Of a stretch of 64,000 nucleotides of DNA, positions 24,513 through 34,430 are shown one piece after another; the stretch's first letter is position 1; each line of letters begins with the position of its first letter. The stretch is from Dehalococcoidia bacterium (GTDB lineage: Bacteria; Chloroflexota; Dehalococcoidia; Lucifugimonadales; Lucifugimonadaceae). The stretch lies in assembly GCA_028285005.1 (NCBI GenBank), contig JANQQP010000007.1, positions 81,899 to 145,898 on the forward strand, read 5' to 3'. The translations under genes and the position numbers were made by a program. A model generated the notes under the pieces. It was not told where the DNA came from. It made no database searches and was given only the letters and a program-made list of their open reading frames with translations.

Positions 24513-27392
24513 TTGACCAGCACGCCACAAAAACTGCCTGAACCGATCTCGTTGGCAGACGAGACGATCGTGGCTCTTGACCTTGAGACGACCGGAGTCG
24601 ACCCGTCGTCCGACGCCATAATCGAGGTTGGTGCTGTGAAGTTCAGGGGCGGCGAGGAGCTTGGGCGCTTTTCGAGCGTCGTAAACCCGCATCGCAAGCT
24701 GTCCAGCTTCATTGTGGACTTGACAGGCATCACGCAGGACGACGTCGACCGGGGCGCCGAGTGGGAACGGGTCGGGCCGATGTTCGCTGAGTTCATAGGC
24801 GATCACGCCATTCTCGGCCACAACGTCGGTTTCGACGCTGCCTTCCTGCGCAATAACGGTGTGCCGCCGAAAGGCGGTTCGTACGACACCTCGGAGATGG
24901 CGCGCATCGTGATGCCGCGCGGTCCTGAGTATGGGCTCGGGCGGCTTACCGAGCGTTTCGCTCTGGTACACGACAACCCGCACCGAGCGCTGTCAGACGC
25001 GCTCGCTACCCGCGACCTGTTTCTCATCCTGCTGGACAAGCTCGAACGGCTGGATGCCGGGGCGCTGGAGGCTATGCGACGGCTTGGCATCTCGAGCCGT
25101 TGGACCATGGGCCCGCTGTCCGCCCGCGTGCTTGAGGCGATGCCTGCAGAGCGGCGAAGGTCGGATGTTGGGCCGTCCGGTGTGGACAGCAGGGAGCTAT
25201 CGGGCAGGCTCAGGAGTAGCTCGAATGGCCGGCAGCGGCAGCCAGCTGCATCTTCCGTAGCTTCGGCGGACTCTGCGGCGACTCTTGTTCAGGCCGTGGA
25301 AGGTGTTTTTGCGGACGAGGGAGCGCTTTCAAGACTGCTGCCCGGACACGAGACACGAGCAGAGCAGGCCCAGATGGCCGAGACGGTTGCCGATGCCATC
25401 GAGCGGGAGTCGAACTTGATCGTTGAGGCCGGGACCGGCGTCGGGAAATCGCTGGCCTACCTCGTCCCTGCGGCGCTGCACGCCATGCGTAACAACTCCC
25501 GTGTGATTGTTTCGACCAACACGATCAACCTGCAAGAGCAGCTGGTGAACAAGGATCTCGGCATCGTGGCCGACGTGCTGACCGAGCTTGACCCACAGGC
25601 CGCTCCGCTCAAGAGCGCCCAGCTGAAGGGCAGGGCGAACTACCTCTGCTATCGCCGCTGGTCGTACGCCGTCAACTCGTCGCAACCGGACGAGAGGGAG
25701 GCAGGACTGCTCGCGAAGCTGCTGGTGTGGCTCCAGGAGACACAGGACGGCGATCGGGCGGAGCTTGCGCTTGGGCGTGACGGGGCGCTTTTCACTCGTA
25801 ACTACTCGGCGCAGGGAGCGGCTGGCTGTCCACCACAGGACGGACCCTGCTTTCTGCGCAGGGCTCGGGCGGAGGCTGCAACATCGAACGTGGTCGTGAT
25901 CAACCACGCCATGCTGATGTCTGACATCGCTATGGACGGCGGACTGCTGCCGGAGCATGACCTGCTGATCATCGACGAGGCGCACCACCTGCAGGACGCC
26001 GCGACGCGGCACCTCGGCATCTCTGTCCGGCAGAACCAACTAGCGGCTGATCTTTCGATGGCCCTGGGCGATACCGGAGCCATTGCGGCGTACGGAGCCG
26101 CACTGCAGGCAGCGGGCGGTGAGAATCTTGCCCTCGACCCGGTACCGCAGATGATGCAAGAGACGATCTCGGCCACGACGCGAGCGTCCGAGCTGGCTTC
26201 TGACTGCTTCGCCGCCATTTCGGAGTTCGGTCAGTACGTGGCCAAGCACACGATGGGCAACGATATCCGGTTGATCGACGCCGTGCGGGAGCTTCCGCAG
26301 TGGGCGCCGGTTGCGCAGTCGGCCGACAACCTCGTGACTGCGCTGAGCGTAGCTGCGACGGGAATGGGGCGCATGCTGGCGCAGCGGGATTCGATAGATG
26401 AGAGCGCAGGCGACGACAGCGCTGCCGTGCTGAACTTCTCGGCTGTATACGAGTCGATTACCACGGCACATGAAGGGTTGAGGCAGGCGCTGATCGAGCC
26501 GGAGTCTGGCTTCGTCTACTGGCTGAGCGTGATTGGCGGCGGTCGAACGGTCGAGGTGAACGGTGCTCCGCTTGATGTGAGTCCGATTCTGCGGGAGCGG
26601 CTGTTTGAACGGGATTCAACGGTTGTTCTGACAGGAGCGACGCTTAGCTCGGGTGGCAGCTTTGAGCGGATCACGTCATCGATCGGCCTGGACGATGCAG
26701 GAGAGCTTGCGCTGGGCTCGCCATTCGACTATCGACAGGCTGCGCTGATTGCGGTGCCTGAGGACATCTCTGAGCCGGGTGGAACCGGATATGCACAGGG
26801 CGTCGCGGCGGCTATCGAATCCGTGGCGAAGGGCGTGCGAGGACGGACGCTTGCGCTGTTCACGTCGAACTCAGCCCTTGAGAATGCTCGCAAGGCACTT
26901 GCGGGACCGCTGGCGCAACTGGGTATCAAGGTGATCGGGCAAGGGCATGACGGGCCGCCGCACCGCATCATGCGGACACTGGCCGAGGAGGACGACGTGG
27001 TGGCGTTGGGCACCAGCAGCCTCTGGGAGGGAGCTGACTTGCAGGGCGCAAGGTTGGACGCGCTTGTGATGGCGAGGCTTCCGTTTCCGGTTCCGTCGGA
27101 CCCCGTATTTTCCGCTCGGAGTGAGCTGTTCGAGGACGGCTTCAGCGACTACGCGGTGCCAGAGGCGGTTCTGAGGTTCAGGCAGGGGTTCGGACGACTG
27201 ATCAGGTCGAAGACCGACCGCGGGATGTTCGTGATCCTTGACCGTCGCATCCTCTCGAAGGGCTATGGCCGGAATTTCCAGAGAGCGCTGCCACGGTCTA
27301 CCGTGCGGCGGACGGTGATTGAGGAGCTGGAAGACCTGGGCCGCAAGTGGAAGGCTGTCGAGGATTTTTTAGGCGGCGTGGGAGACGGATAG
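24513..27392 (+). CDS. dinG: DinG-family ATP-dependent helicase with N-terminal DnaQ-like 3'-5' exonuclease
   Basis: A 959-residue DNA-repair helicase-nuclease. N-terminal DEDDh exonuclease: VALDLETTG, GHNVGFDAAFL and the HRALSDA block. Helicase: Walker A EAGTGVGKS near 303-312, DEAH in IIDEAHHLQDA near 486, and a C-terminal XPD-like half with LTGATLSSGG, LFTSNSALENAR, ALGTSSLWEGADLQG and RFRQGFGRLIR. The start is TTG with a GGGAAG site. Only three Cys are visible around the Fe-S cluster region (YLCYRRW, GCPPQDGPCFLRRAR), one fewer than in a typical Fe-S DinG. It is followed by a DNA glycosylase, possibly a repair unit. Confidence 0.92.
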   Translation: MTSTPQKLPEPISLADETIVALDLETTGVDPSSDAIIEVGAVKFRGGEELGRFSSVVNPHRKLSSFIVDLTGITQDDVDRGAEWERVGPMFAEFIGDHAILGHNVGFDAAFLRNNGVPPKGGSYDTSEMARIVMPRGPEYGLGRLTERFALVHDNPHRALSDALATRDLFLILLDKLERLDAGALEAMRRLGISSRWTMGPLSARVLEAMPAERRRSDVGPSGVDSRELSGRLRSSSNGRQRQPAASSVASADSAATLVQAVEGVFADEGALSRLLPGHETRAEQAQMAETVADAIERESNLIVEAGTGVGKSLAYLVPAALHAMRNNSRVIVSTNTINLQEQLVNKDLGIVADVLTELDPQAAPLKSAQLKGRANYLCYRRWSYAVNSSQPDEREAGLLAKLLVWLQETQDGDRAELALGRDGALFTRNYSAQGAAGCPPQDGPCFLRRARAEAATSNVVVINHAMLMSDIAMDGGLLPEHDLLIIDEAHHLQDAATRHLGISVRQNQLAADLSMALGDTGAIAAYGAALQAAGGENLALDPVPQMMQETISATTRASELASDCFAAISEFGQYVAKHTMGNDIRLIDAVRELPQWAPVAQSADNLVTALSVAATGMGRMLAQRDSIDESAGDDSAAVLNFSAVYESITTAHEGLRQALIEPESGFVYWLSVIGGGRTVEVNGAPLDVSPILRERLFERDSTVVLTGATLSSGGSFERITSSIGLDDAGELALGSPFDYRQAALIAVPEDISEPGGTGYAQGVAAAIESVAKGVRGRTLALFTSNSALENARKALAGPLAQLGIKVIGQGHDGPPHRIMRTLAEEDDVVALGTSSLWEGADLQGARLDALVMARLPFPVPSDPVFSARSELFEDGFSDYAVPEAVLRFRQGFGRLIRSKTDRGMFVILDRRILSKGYGRNFQRALPRSTVRRTVIEELEDLGRKWKAVEDFLGGVGDG

Positions 27393-27482
27393 GGTGGGCG
27401 TGCGACAAGCAATCTGGCCCGACTCCGGTGATCGGATTCGAGTCGGATCCACAACTGGGAGATTCGAACGGAGCTTGATTCT

Positions 27483-28448
27483 TTGACTCTTGCTGAGCGA
27501 GGTGACTTAAAGGTCGTTGGCGGCGACGTTCGGAGCTTCACGCTGCAAACCGGCGGTCTTGACCTGGAGTCGACGCTGGACGGCGGGCAGGCGTTTCGCT
27601 GGTGGAGGGCGTCAGCCGAGGATGAGCCTTCGGTGTACGACGGTGTCATCGGGTCCGCGGCTGTGCGAATCCGCGAGACCGGTGCATCGCCTGACGACAT
27701 TGAAGTGATGATCCGTTCGAACGCTGCTGCAGGCGACTTTCAGGACACGGTCGCCGACTATCTGGGGCGCGGCACTGACCTGTCCGAGCTTCGGGCGCGG
27801 TTTGTAGCCGACCCGTGCATTGGCCCAGCGGTCACCGGCTTCTCGGGCCTGCGCTTGCTGAGGCAGGACCCGTGGGAATGCCTCGTTTCATTCATCTGCT
27901 CATCGACCTCCAACATTCCCCGCATAAAGCTCAATGTGGGCTCGGTCGCTTCGGAACTAGGCACCCGAGTTGGACCCGGTGATGCCGACTTCGCCTTCCC
28001 GACGGCGGAAGCGGTAGCGGCGGCAGGTGAGCAGTTTTTGCGCGACCTGGGGCTGGGATTCAGGGCGAAGTACCTTGCGCCGGCGGCCGAGGCAGTGGCT
28101 AGCGGTGATCTGGACCTGTTCGCTCTGCGTGAAGCGTCGTTCGAGGATGCTCGGGCCTCGCTCGTGCAGCTGAATGGTGTTGGCGAGAAGGTCGCCGACT
28201 GCGTGCTGGCCTTTTCGCTGGACAAGCCCGAGGCGTTTCCGGTTGACCGGCACATCAGGCGGGCGTTAGAGCGCTGGTACGGACTGCCGGAGAAGACGAA
28301 CAACTCTAAGGCGTCCGACTTCGCAAGGGAGCGCTTTGGTCGTTTCGGGGCGGTGGCGCAGCAGTACATGTTCCATCGCGAGCGGCTTGCGCAGCGGGCG
28401 AACTGGGGCGGCGATCATGTTGCGCACGCTTTGCCTGAGGACCGCTAG
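27483..28448 (+). CDS. 8-oxoguanine DNA glycosylase/AP lyase (OGG1 type)
   Basis: A 321-residue base-excision repair enzyme. N-terminal OGG_N beta domain (LDGGQAFRWWRA) and HhH-GPD domain: FICSSTSNIPRIKLNVGSV, QLNGVGEKVADCVLAFSLDK with the catalytic Lys (near 235), and FPVDRHIRRAL with the catalytic Asp (near 253). It removes 8-oxoG and nicks the strand by a Schiff-base mechanism. The start is TTG after GGAG. About 90 bases downstream of dinG, same strand. Confidence 0.92.
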   Translation: MTLAERGDLKVVGGDVRSFTLQTGGLDLESTLDGGQAFRWWRASAEDEPSVYDGVIGSAAVRIRETGASPDDIEVMIRSNAAAGDFQDTVADYLGRGTDLSELRARFVADPCIGPAVTGFSGLRLLRQDPWECLVSFICSSTSNIPRIKLNVGSVASELGTRVGPGDADFAFPTAEAVAAAGEQFLRDLGLGFRAKYLAPAAEAVASGDLDLFALREASFEDARASLVQLNGVGEKVADCVLAFSLDKPEAFPVDRHIRRALERWYGLPEKTNNSKASDFARERFGRFGAVAQQYMFHRERLAQRANWGGDHVAHALPEDR

Positions 28449-28457
28449 AGCAAGTTT

Positions 28458-29051
28458 TCAGGCGAGGCACAGTTCGACCACGTCTTTGGTCTCGGTGACT
28501 ATCTCAACGTCGATCAGGCGCACGTTGTGTCGTTTGGCTGTTTCGACGTAATGGTTGTTGATCAGCGCATTGCGCGCGACAAACCGGTCTACGAGCATTC
28601 GTGCCTCTCGGTCCAGGTCAGCGTATGAGCTGCTGTCGTGAATACGCTCGGTCAGGAAGTCTGATGAAGCGGTAAGGCATACAGCGAGCACTTTGCTGCC
28701 CTGAAGGTGCGCCATGTTTTCCGGGAGCAGCGCAGAGCCTTCGAACGCGAGTCTCGGGCCAGTCCCCGAAGCGTGGTGTCCGATGACCCGCTTGATTGTT
28801 GGCGACATGCGGCGCTGATAGTCGAGCACGTCCGCTGCCAGCTCTTCGGGTGAGCGCGTCAAGTAATAGTCGGCAAGATGTGATGGAATCTCTTGCTCCG
28901 CAGGCCGCCAGGGGCGACCTGGATGCCGGCCCAACTGGTCGGTGGACAGCGTTCTCCAGTCCGGCTGTGCAGCGATCGCCCGGCAAAGCGTGGACTTTCC
29001 CGCGTGTGAGGCGCCACCTATCAGGATGATTCGTGGCTGGCTCACTGGCAT
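28458..29051 (-). CDS. P-loop kinase-like protein (AAA/2-phosphoglycerate kinase-like)
   Basis: A 197-residue P-loop NTPase: Walker A GGASHAGKST, LSTDQLGRHP in the usual substrate Asp position, and a C-terminal LIDVEIVTETK. The size and layout fit small kinases of the AAA_33 type acting on a small molecule or RNA end; the specific substrate is unknown. It converges on the glycosylase gene with nine bases between and is divergent from the HAD gene. Confidence 0.75.
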   Translation of the reverse strand: MPVSQPRIILIGGASHAGKSTLCRAIAAQPDWRTLSTDQLGRHPGRPWRPAEQEIPSHLADYYLTRSPEELAADVLDYQRRMSPTIKRVIGHHASGTGPRLAFEGSALLPENMAHLQGSKVLAVCLTASSDFLTERIHDSSSYADLDREARMLVDRFVARNALINNHYVETAKRHNVRLIDVEIVTETKDVVELCLA

Positions 29052-29093
29052 ATGGATTTCGATGATCGCCGGGACAGCGTTATCTTTAGGGCC

Positions 29094-29804
29094 ATGAACG
29101 AGTCTGCCAAGGTGTTTAGGCCTTCATGCGTGCTGTTCGACTTCGACGGCACGATGTATTCGTTCGACGATGTGTACCCGCGTGTTTGGAGGGACCTGTA
29201 CGACGAGCATCGGCAGGCCTTTGGCGACCTGGAGTTCCGGCAATTCTATGACCGTATCGGGCAGGTATTCACCTCGCTTCCCCAGGGCATGGACTCTGAC
29301 GAGGAGCACGAACTCATTTTCGATGAGATCAAGCAGATCTGGTCAGGTGTGGACGCTCCGAACGCGCAGTTAATCGCTGACTACCGGCGGCGTTCGCTCG
29401 AATACATGACACCGCGTGCCGGGCTGGAAGAGCTTCTTGTGAAGCTGGATGGTGAGCGGATTCCCTGGGGGATCGTGTCGAACCACGACGGCCGTAACAG
29501 GGGCAAGTTCGAGGCGATGGGGCTGTCCTCAAGGCCGTCGACTTTCATTCTGAGCGTAGAGGTTGGGGTATGGAAACCTGATAGGCGCATCTTCGAGATG
29601 GCACTCGAGGAGATCGGTCCGGTTGACCGCTCTGCTGCCGTGATGGTTGGTGACAACCCGGAAGCTGACATCGGTGGCGGCAGGTCGGCCGGGATGCGGA
29701 CGGTGCTAATGCACGACGGTCCGTTCGCGACAGGACACGACGGCTCGGCTGATCTCACGGTGACTGGCTTCGAGGAACTGCAGAGCCGATGGTTCGATGG
29801 CTGA
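29094..29804 (+). CDS. HAD-superfamily hydrolase
   Basis: A 236-residue phosphatase-like HAD. Motif I is LFDFDGTMYSF (nucleophile Asp16, acid/base Asp18), motif II is WGIVSNHDGR, motif III lies around VWKPDRRIFEMAL, and motif IV is VMVGDNPEADIGGGRSAGMRTVLM. An alpha-helical cap lies between motifs I and II. Likely a phosphoglycolate phosphatase-like or nucleotidase-type enzyme; substrate unknown. ATG at 29094 is preferred over 29052 because it begins the conserved region, but no strong ribosome site is present. Confidence 0.87.
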   Translation: MNESAKVFRPSCVLFDFDGTMYSFDDVYPRVWRDLYDEHRQAFGDLEFRQFYDRIGQVFTSLPQGMDSDEEHELIFDEIKQIWSGVDAPNAQLIADYRRRSLEYMTPRAGLEELLVKLDGERIPWGIVSNHDGRNRGKFEAMGLSSRPSTFILSVEVGVWKPDRRIFEMALEEIGPVDRSAAVMVGDNPEADIGGGRSAGMRTVLMHDGPFATGHDGSADLTVTGFEELQSRWFDG

Positions 29805-29872
29805 TTGACTTACGCTCGGACGCGGTAATTCCGCTCGGCGCTTAAGAACCGTCATACAGGAGAATTGCGATT

Positions 29873-30634
29873 TTGGGGACGTATCTTTACGTGGGAGCTG
29901 GCTCTCACCGCATAGAGGGTTTCATCCACGCTGAGATAAACGTCTGGAAGCAGTTCAAAGGTGGAGTCACAGTTTCGCCGCCCGAGTTGCTCTGCGACAT
30001 CACCGATCACATCCCGCTGCCTGACTCATCGGTCGACCTCGTCTACTCTCGGGCGACGCTGGAGCATCTCACTTACAGAGAGCTTCACAATCATCTGCTT
30101 GAGTGCTACAGGATCCTGAGGCCCGGAGGGTACGTAAGGGCCCTGGTGCCAGACCTTGAGTTGATGATCAAGGACTACACGAACGATGTCGTTAAGTTCG
30201 GCACCGACTATGTGGAGCACTTCCCTGACCTACCTGTCTCAACTCCCACCGAGTACTTCATCTATCGCTTGCTCTACCCCGACCACTACTACCTGCATAA
30301 CCTCGAGACCATGTCTGGCTTCTTCAGTCGTGCGGGCCTCAATGAAGCGAGGGAATGTGGTGAGGGCGACACTGCGGTGGCCGAGGTGAAACCGCAGCTC
30401 AAGGTGGCGGAGGACGGCCACAGGGAGTTGGAGCTGATAGTCGAGGCCCGTAAGACTGGTCCGCCACCGACGCATCCCGACCGTTTCGAGCGAGAGTATC
30501 CGCCGCGATTGGTCTACCGATTGCTGGCGAAGTGGTTCAACGTCCGTCTACAGCCTTTCGTCCGTAGCAGGCCCATGTTTCCGAGCCGTATGTGGTGGCG
30601 GGAGATGTGGCGAAGAGTAACGCCAGGACGCTGA
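29873..30634 (+). CDS. SAM-dependent methyltransferase-like protein
   Basis: A 253-residue protein, TTG start ten bases after GGAG. Motif I is degenerate (LYVGAGSHRIEGFIHAEINVW), followed by LLCDITDHIPLPDSSVDLVYSRATLEHL and CYRILRPGGYVRALVPDLE, as in methyltransferase_11 proteins. The C-terminal part, with YPDHYYLHNLETM and a basic WWREMWRRV tail, resembles proteins encoded in glycan and lipid modification clusters. Acceptor unknown. Confidence 0.78.
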   Translation: MGTYLYVGAGSHRIEGFIHAEINVWKQFKGGVTVSPPELLCDITDHIPLPDSSVDLVYSRATLEHLTYRELHNHLLECYRILRPGGYVRALVPDLELMIKDYTNDVVKFGTDYVEHFPDLPVSTPTEYFIYRLLYPDHYYLHNLETMSGFFSRAGLNEARECGEGDTAVAEVKPQLKVAEDGHRELELIVEARKTGPPPTHPDRFEREYPPRLVYRLLAKWFNVRLQPFVRSRPMFPSRMWWREMWRRVTPGR

Positions 30635-30689
30635 GTTCCAAACTGGAAACAGCAGTATTTTGCGTTAGGTTTAGGTCGTTAGAATCCGG

Positions 30690-31979
30690 TTACGGAGCGG
30701 CCGCTCCGGCAGGCTGATCGGTGCCCTGGCGCTCCCTGTCGAGCAGGATTGGTAGGCGGCGTCGGACAAGCTCGAACTCGTCCTGTTGTGATGTCACCTT
30801 GCCGTCTAGCTTCGCGGTCTTCAGCTCGTGTAGGAGCTTGCCCATGACCGGGCCGCGTGGCACGCCCTGCGCCGCCAAGTCGTCGCCGGTGGTCTCTGGG
30901 CGGATCTCACGATGGCGTCTGAGGTAGGCCTCGATGTGGTCGCGTTGGCGCGTCCTGGGACCGGCGATTCGCTGGAACTCAAGCACCGGCACAGGGACAC
31001 GCTCTAGCAACTCGACAACGTCGCTCGGAAGCAGATCGGCAGATTCGAGCACCGATGCTGTGACGCGGAACGCTGCGGCACCGCGAATGACAGCCTGCCA
31101 CTCACGGTCGGGCTCCAGTCGGGCGATCACTGCGTCTGCCTCTTCTTCAGTCAGTGATGACGTCATGCAAGCGAGATAGAGCAGCTCGTCGGCTGAATCC
31201 AGTTGCTCCATAGTCTTCAGTCCGCTCTCGGCCACTCTTAGCGAAGGCGAAATCGCACCGATGATTCCCTCTGCTTCGGCCTTGCGCAGAATATTCGCCC
31301 GTTCCGGCTCCTCGAGGATCTTGCGCAGCTCAGCCACAAGCCGGGCGGACGTGAGTCGGTCGATATATGAGAGGTCCCGCTCGAGCACTTCGGCGGTTTC
31401 GACCTCCAGGCTGAAGCCGAGTCTCACTTCGTAGCGGACGCTGCGCAGGATGCGTGTAGGGTCGTCCTGGAAGCTTGCGTCGTGAAGGATACGGATGCGG
31501 CTGCGGGCGCAATCCGCGAAGCCCTTGTATGGGTCGAGCAACTCGCCCCAGTTTGAGGGCAACAGCGACAGCGCCATGGCGTTCACTGAGAAGTCTCGAC
31601 GCTTGAGATCGTCCTCCATGTTGGACGGCGTGATCTCAGGTAGGGCGGCGGGGCTCGAATAGGTCTCAGAGCGAGCAGTTGCCACATCAACCCGGCCCTG
31701 CGGACTCTGAATCACCGCGGTGCCAAACTGGGAAACCGAAGTGACCTCGCCCTTGATCTGAGCAGTCAGCGCACGCGCGAATCGAGGGCCATTCCCGGTC
31801 ACAACGATGTCAGGGTCGTTGGGCTCTCGGCCGAGCACGAGATCTCGTACGGAGCCGCCGACCAGATAAGCCTCGCCCGCCCCCGACTCTCCAGCTGCAG
31901 CCAGCTCACCGGCCGTACGAAGCATCTCGACGGTCTCTTCGGGGAGCTTGGATTCGATAAGGCTTGCCAGTCTGGGCAT
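30690..31979 (-). CDS. CCA tRNA nucleotidyltransferase/poly(A) polymerase family protein
   Basis: A 429-residue class II nucleotidyltransferase. Head domain: YLVGGSVRDLVLG, DPDIVV with the metal Asp, and the ruler-like element DDLKRRDFSVNAMA, then DDPTRILRSVRYEVRLGF. The C-terminal helical part ends in a low-complexity tail (GTDQPAGAAAP). It adds CCA (or A) to tRNA 3' ends, or polyadenylates RNA; these cannot be told apart here. It is divergent from the LDH2 gene, with about 190 bases shared as promoter region. Confidence 0.9.
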   Translation of the reverse strand: MPRLASLIESKLPEETVEMLRTAGELAAAGESGAGEAYLVGGSVRDLVLGREPNDPDIVVTGNGPRFARALTAQIKGEVTSVSQFGTAVIQSPQGRVDVATARSETYSSPAALPEITPSNMEDDLKRRDFSVNAMALSLLPSNWGELLDPYKGFADCARSRIRILHDASFQDDPTRILRSVRYEVRLGFSLEVETAEVLERDLSYIDRLTSARLVAELRKILEEPERANILRKAEAEGIIGAISPSLRVAESGLKTMEQLDSADELLYLACMTSSLTEEEADAVIARLEPDREWQAVIRGAAAFRVTASVLESADLLPSDVVELLERVPVPVLEFQRIAGPRTRQRDHIEAYLRRHREIRPETTGDDLAAQGVPRGPVMGKLLHELKTAKLDGKVTSQQDEFELVRRRLPILLDRERQGTDQPAGAAAP

Positions 31980-32169
31980 GAACCGCCTCGATTAGCTGAT
32001 GGCCTGCGGGTGGGGAGATGAATCGATCTTAGCAGCGTGTGTTAACAGATCGTCACCGGCAAATGGTGCGGAGTTGCAGCCAGTTCATCGGCCGCCACCG
32101 AATGGCGCTTTCGTGCGCTACAGTCACACGGCCAATCAACGCCAGATTCAGCCGCGTCGGGAGAAGAGA

Positions 32170-33258
32170 ATGCTCGAGAGGTTCAAGGTTCCAGAGAAGG
32201 ACCGAGTCTACGTTCCGCACGAAAGCATCAAGCAGGCCACACGAGACATCCTGCGGCACGTTGGCGTCGACGAGCAGGGCGCCGATGCCAGCGCGGACGT
32301 GCTGGTGACGAATGACCTGCGAGGAGTGGAGTCGCACGGGGTATCTAACGGACTCCGTCGCTATGTAACTGAGTACAACTCCGACGTTCTGAACGGGACA
32401 ACAAACTTCGAAATCGAACTGGAGACCAGCACGACGGCGCGAGTGAACGCAAACGGTGCGCTGGGTACGCATGTCGGGCCATGGGCGATGGAGCTGGCGA
32501 TCGAGAAGGCGTCGAAGCACGGGATGGGCGCGGCAAGCGTCCATTCGAGCGGCCACCTGGCCGGTTGCGGCTACTACGCCATGCAGGCCGCTGACGCTGA
32601 CATGGTTGGGCACTGCATGACGGCCGGAGGCGCCAACCAGACCGTTCCCACGTGGGGCTCGAAGCCGGTACTTGGCACGAACCCGATCGCCTATGCGGCG
32701 CCGGCGGACGAGATGCCGGCGTTCCTGTTCGATGTGGCAACGACGCAGGTTGCGAACAACAAGATCGGGCTTGCACGCCGGGTTGGAGCGACGATCTTCC
32801 CGGGCTGGATCGCGGACAAGAGCGGTGAGCCGATTCTCGAGGAGGTTGAGGCGCCGGAGCAGGGCGAGTTCTACTCATTGCACATCGGCGGAACCCGAGA
32901 GAACGGCTCACACAAAGGCTTCGGCTTTGCGCTGATGAACGAGATCATCTGCAACGGCTTCACCGGGCTCGGTCCGGGGCCTGTCACTGGACTCAAGCAC
33001 GGTGGTCACTTCTTCATGGCGTACCAGATCGAAGCGTTCACGGATGTGGCGAAGTTCAAGCGGGACATGGATGACTTGCTGCGCCACATCGCTGCGGTGC
33101 CGCCGTCGAAGGGCTTTGAGCGAGTGGTCTATGCGGGTCTGCTTGAGGCTGAGGAAGAGGAGAAGCGGCTGAAGGGAGGAATTCCGTACCACCACGAGGT
33201 CGTGGAGTGGTTTGAGTCGTACTGTGCCGAGGCCGGGATTGAGTGCGAGCTGCGGTGA
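32170..33258 (+). CDS. Malate/L-lactate dehydrogenase family (LDH2) oxidoreductase
   Basis: A 362-residue NAD(P)-dependent 2-hydroxyacid dehydrogenase of the LDH2/MDHG2 family, a fold unrelated to classical LDH. Motifs: DLRGVESHGVSNGLRRY with the catalytic His, AAGANQTVPTWGSKPVLGTNPIA-type segment, and HKGFGFALMNEI. ATG at 32170 follows GGGAGAAGAG; the in-frame region upstream has no typical start. It may act on malate, lactate or ureidoglycolate. Confidence 0.9.
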   Translation: MLERFKVPEKDRVYVPHESIKQATRDILRHVGVDEQGADASADVLVTNDLRGVESHGVSNGLRRYVTEYNSDVLNGTTNFEIELETSTTARVNANGALGTHVGPWAMELAIEKASKHGMGAASVHSSGHLAGCGYYAMQAADADMVGHCMTAGGANQTVPTWGSKPVLGTNPIAYAAPADEMPAFLFDVATTQVANNKIGLARRVGATIFPGWIADKSGEPILEEVEAPEQGEFYSLHIGGTRENGSHKGFGFALMNEIICNGFTGLGPGPVTGLKHGGHFFMAYQIEAFTDVAKFKRDMDDLLRHIAAVPPSKGFERVVYAGLLEAEEEEKRLKGGIPYHHEVVEWFESYCAEAGIECELR

Positions 33259-33301
33259 TCTAGCCGCCGATGTCGGAACGGTCTGAATACCAAACGTAGT
33301 T

Positions 33302-33994
33302 TCACTTGCCAGCGTCTGCTGCGTGGGTGATCGCCGACGGAGTTGACCGGCCCACGATAGCCGGTGCCTCGTGGATCAGGTTGTCGTTCTCAAGGGCTTG
33401 CACCATGAAGAGAGCGAAGTCGATTCGCCTGGTCATGTTGCTCTCGAGGATCGGGTCTCCGACATGGCGGCTCCACACCGGAAGGCCCTGGCTTTCGCCT
33501 TCTTCCAGGTCGCTGCCTCTAACAACAGTCCATCTGGTATCACTGTCGAATATTCGACGACACGCTTCCTCCTGGTCGCTGATGTCTACCAGGCGTAGCC
33601 ACCTTATGATCCTCCCGGCCACATTGCCGATGAACTTGATCTTCCAGGAATAGACGTCCTTACCGTCCATCGATATGTGCCAACCGCATGAGAAGACTAG
33701 GCGAGCATCATCTTCGGCAAAATCGAGCACCGCTTGAGCAGTGCCGGATGAGTAGTTGTTTACACCCCACGGCACAAGAACCGTCAGTACGCCGTCACAA
33801 CCCTGGACCGCTTGCTGGATGACATTTCGGTCGTTGGTTGCCCCAGGAATGATCGTCATTCGATCTTTGAAATCATTGAGCTTGTAAACGCTCTTTTCCC
33901 GGCAGACCCCAACGACCTCGTGGCCGCGTTCGAGCGAGTGCTGGACCATGTATCTGCCTAGCTTGCCTGACGCGCCGATGATGCAGACTTTCAT
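33302..33994 (-). CDS. NmrA/SDR-like NAD(P)-binding protein
   Basis: A 230-residue atypical short-chain dehydrogenase. Start ATG at 33994, just ahead of the cofactor motif VCIIGASGKLGRYMVQ (G-x-x-G-x-x-G). Central AVQGCDGVLTVLVPWG and WTVVRGSDLEEG fit NmrA-like epimerase-type proteins. No Tyr-x-x-x-Lys triad is evident, so it may bind rather than reduce. Function unknown. Confidence 0.82.
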   Translation of the reverse strand: MKVCIIGASGKLGRYMVQHSLERGHEVVGVCREKSVYKLNDFKDRMTIIPGATNDRNVIQQAVQGCDGVLTVLVPWGVNNYSSGTAQAVLDFAEDDARLVFSCGWHISMDGKDVYSWKIKFIGNVAGRIIRWLRLVDISDQEEACRRIFDSDTRWTVVRGSDLEEGESQGLPVWSRHVGDPILESNMTRRIDFALFMVQALENDNLIHEAPAIVGRSTPSAITHAADAGK

Positions 33995-34033
33995 TGCTGG
34001 TGACCTCGATGCTGAACGCCCGAATACAGACAA

Positions 34034-34430
34034 AAGAATAGGCGAACGCTGAAGGTCCGCGTTCGCCTTGCCTGATCCCCGGCTCGATCTACTGCAGCCG
34101 TTATTTCCCTGTCTTCAAGGGTGTCCCCGGAGTCGTTTCACCTCGGTGGACCGTTTCCAAATCGCCCGTCGTATCGCCTCAGAGAACGAGTTACCTGGTC
34201 GACCTGAGGGTCGTCGCACGGCCAATCGGGGCACCGGACGCCTGTCCAGTAATTGCCGAGAGGCTACAACGCCTGATCCGTCGCTGCAAGGCATTCACGT
34301 GTCGCAATTCGTGGTATGTGGCCCAGGCTCAGGTGGAAGCATCTGTTTCCCTGCCTACAAACACAATGTTTCGCAACTTAGAGGTCGAACAATGGTTGCA
34401 AGTTTCCCAAGCCCTGCCCCCGTGACTAGC
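34034..34430. other. Noncoding gap, nothing recognised
   Basis: About 400 bases between two minus-strand genes. A 168-codon plus-strand reading frame crosses it and runs on antisense into the neighbouring gene, with no plausible family features. No repeat of the mosaic family and no clear terminator was seen. Confidence 0.5.

Noticed and set aside
30635..30689. Short hairpin with TTTT between the converging methyltransferase and CCA-enzyme genes
   Set aside because: Only a 5-bp stem with weak complementarity; not strong enough to call a terminator.
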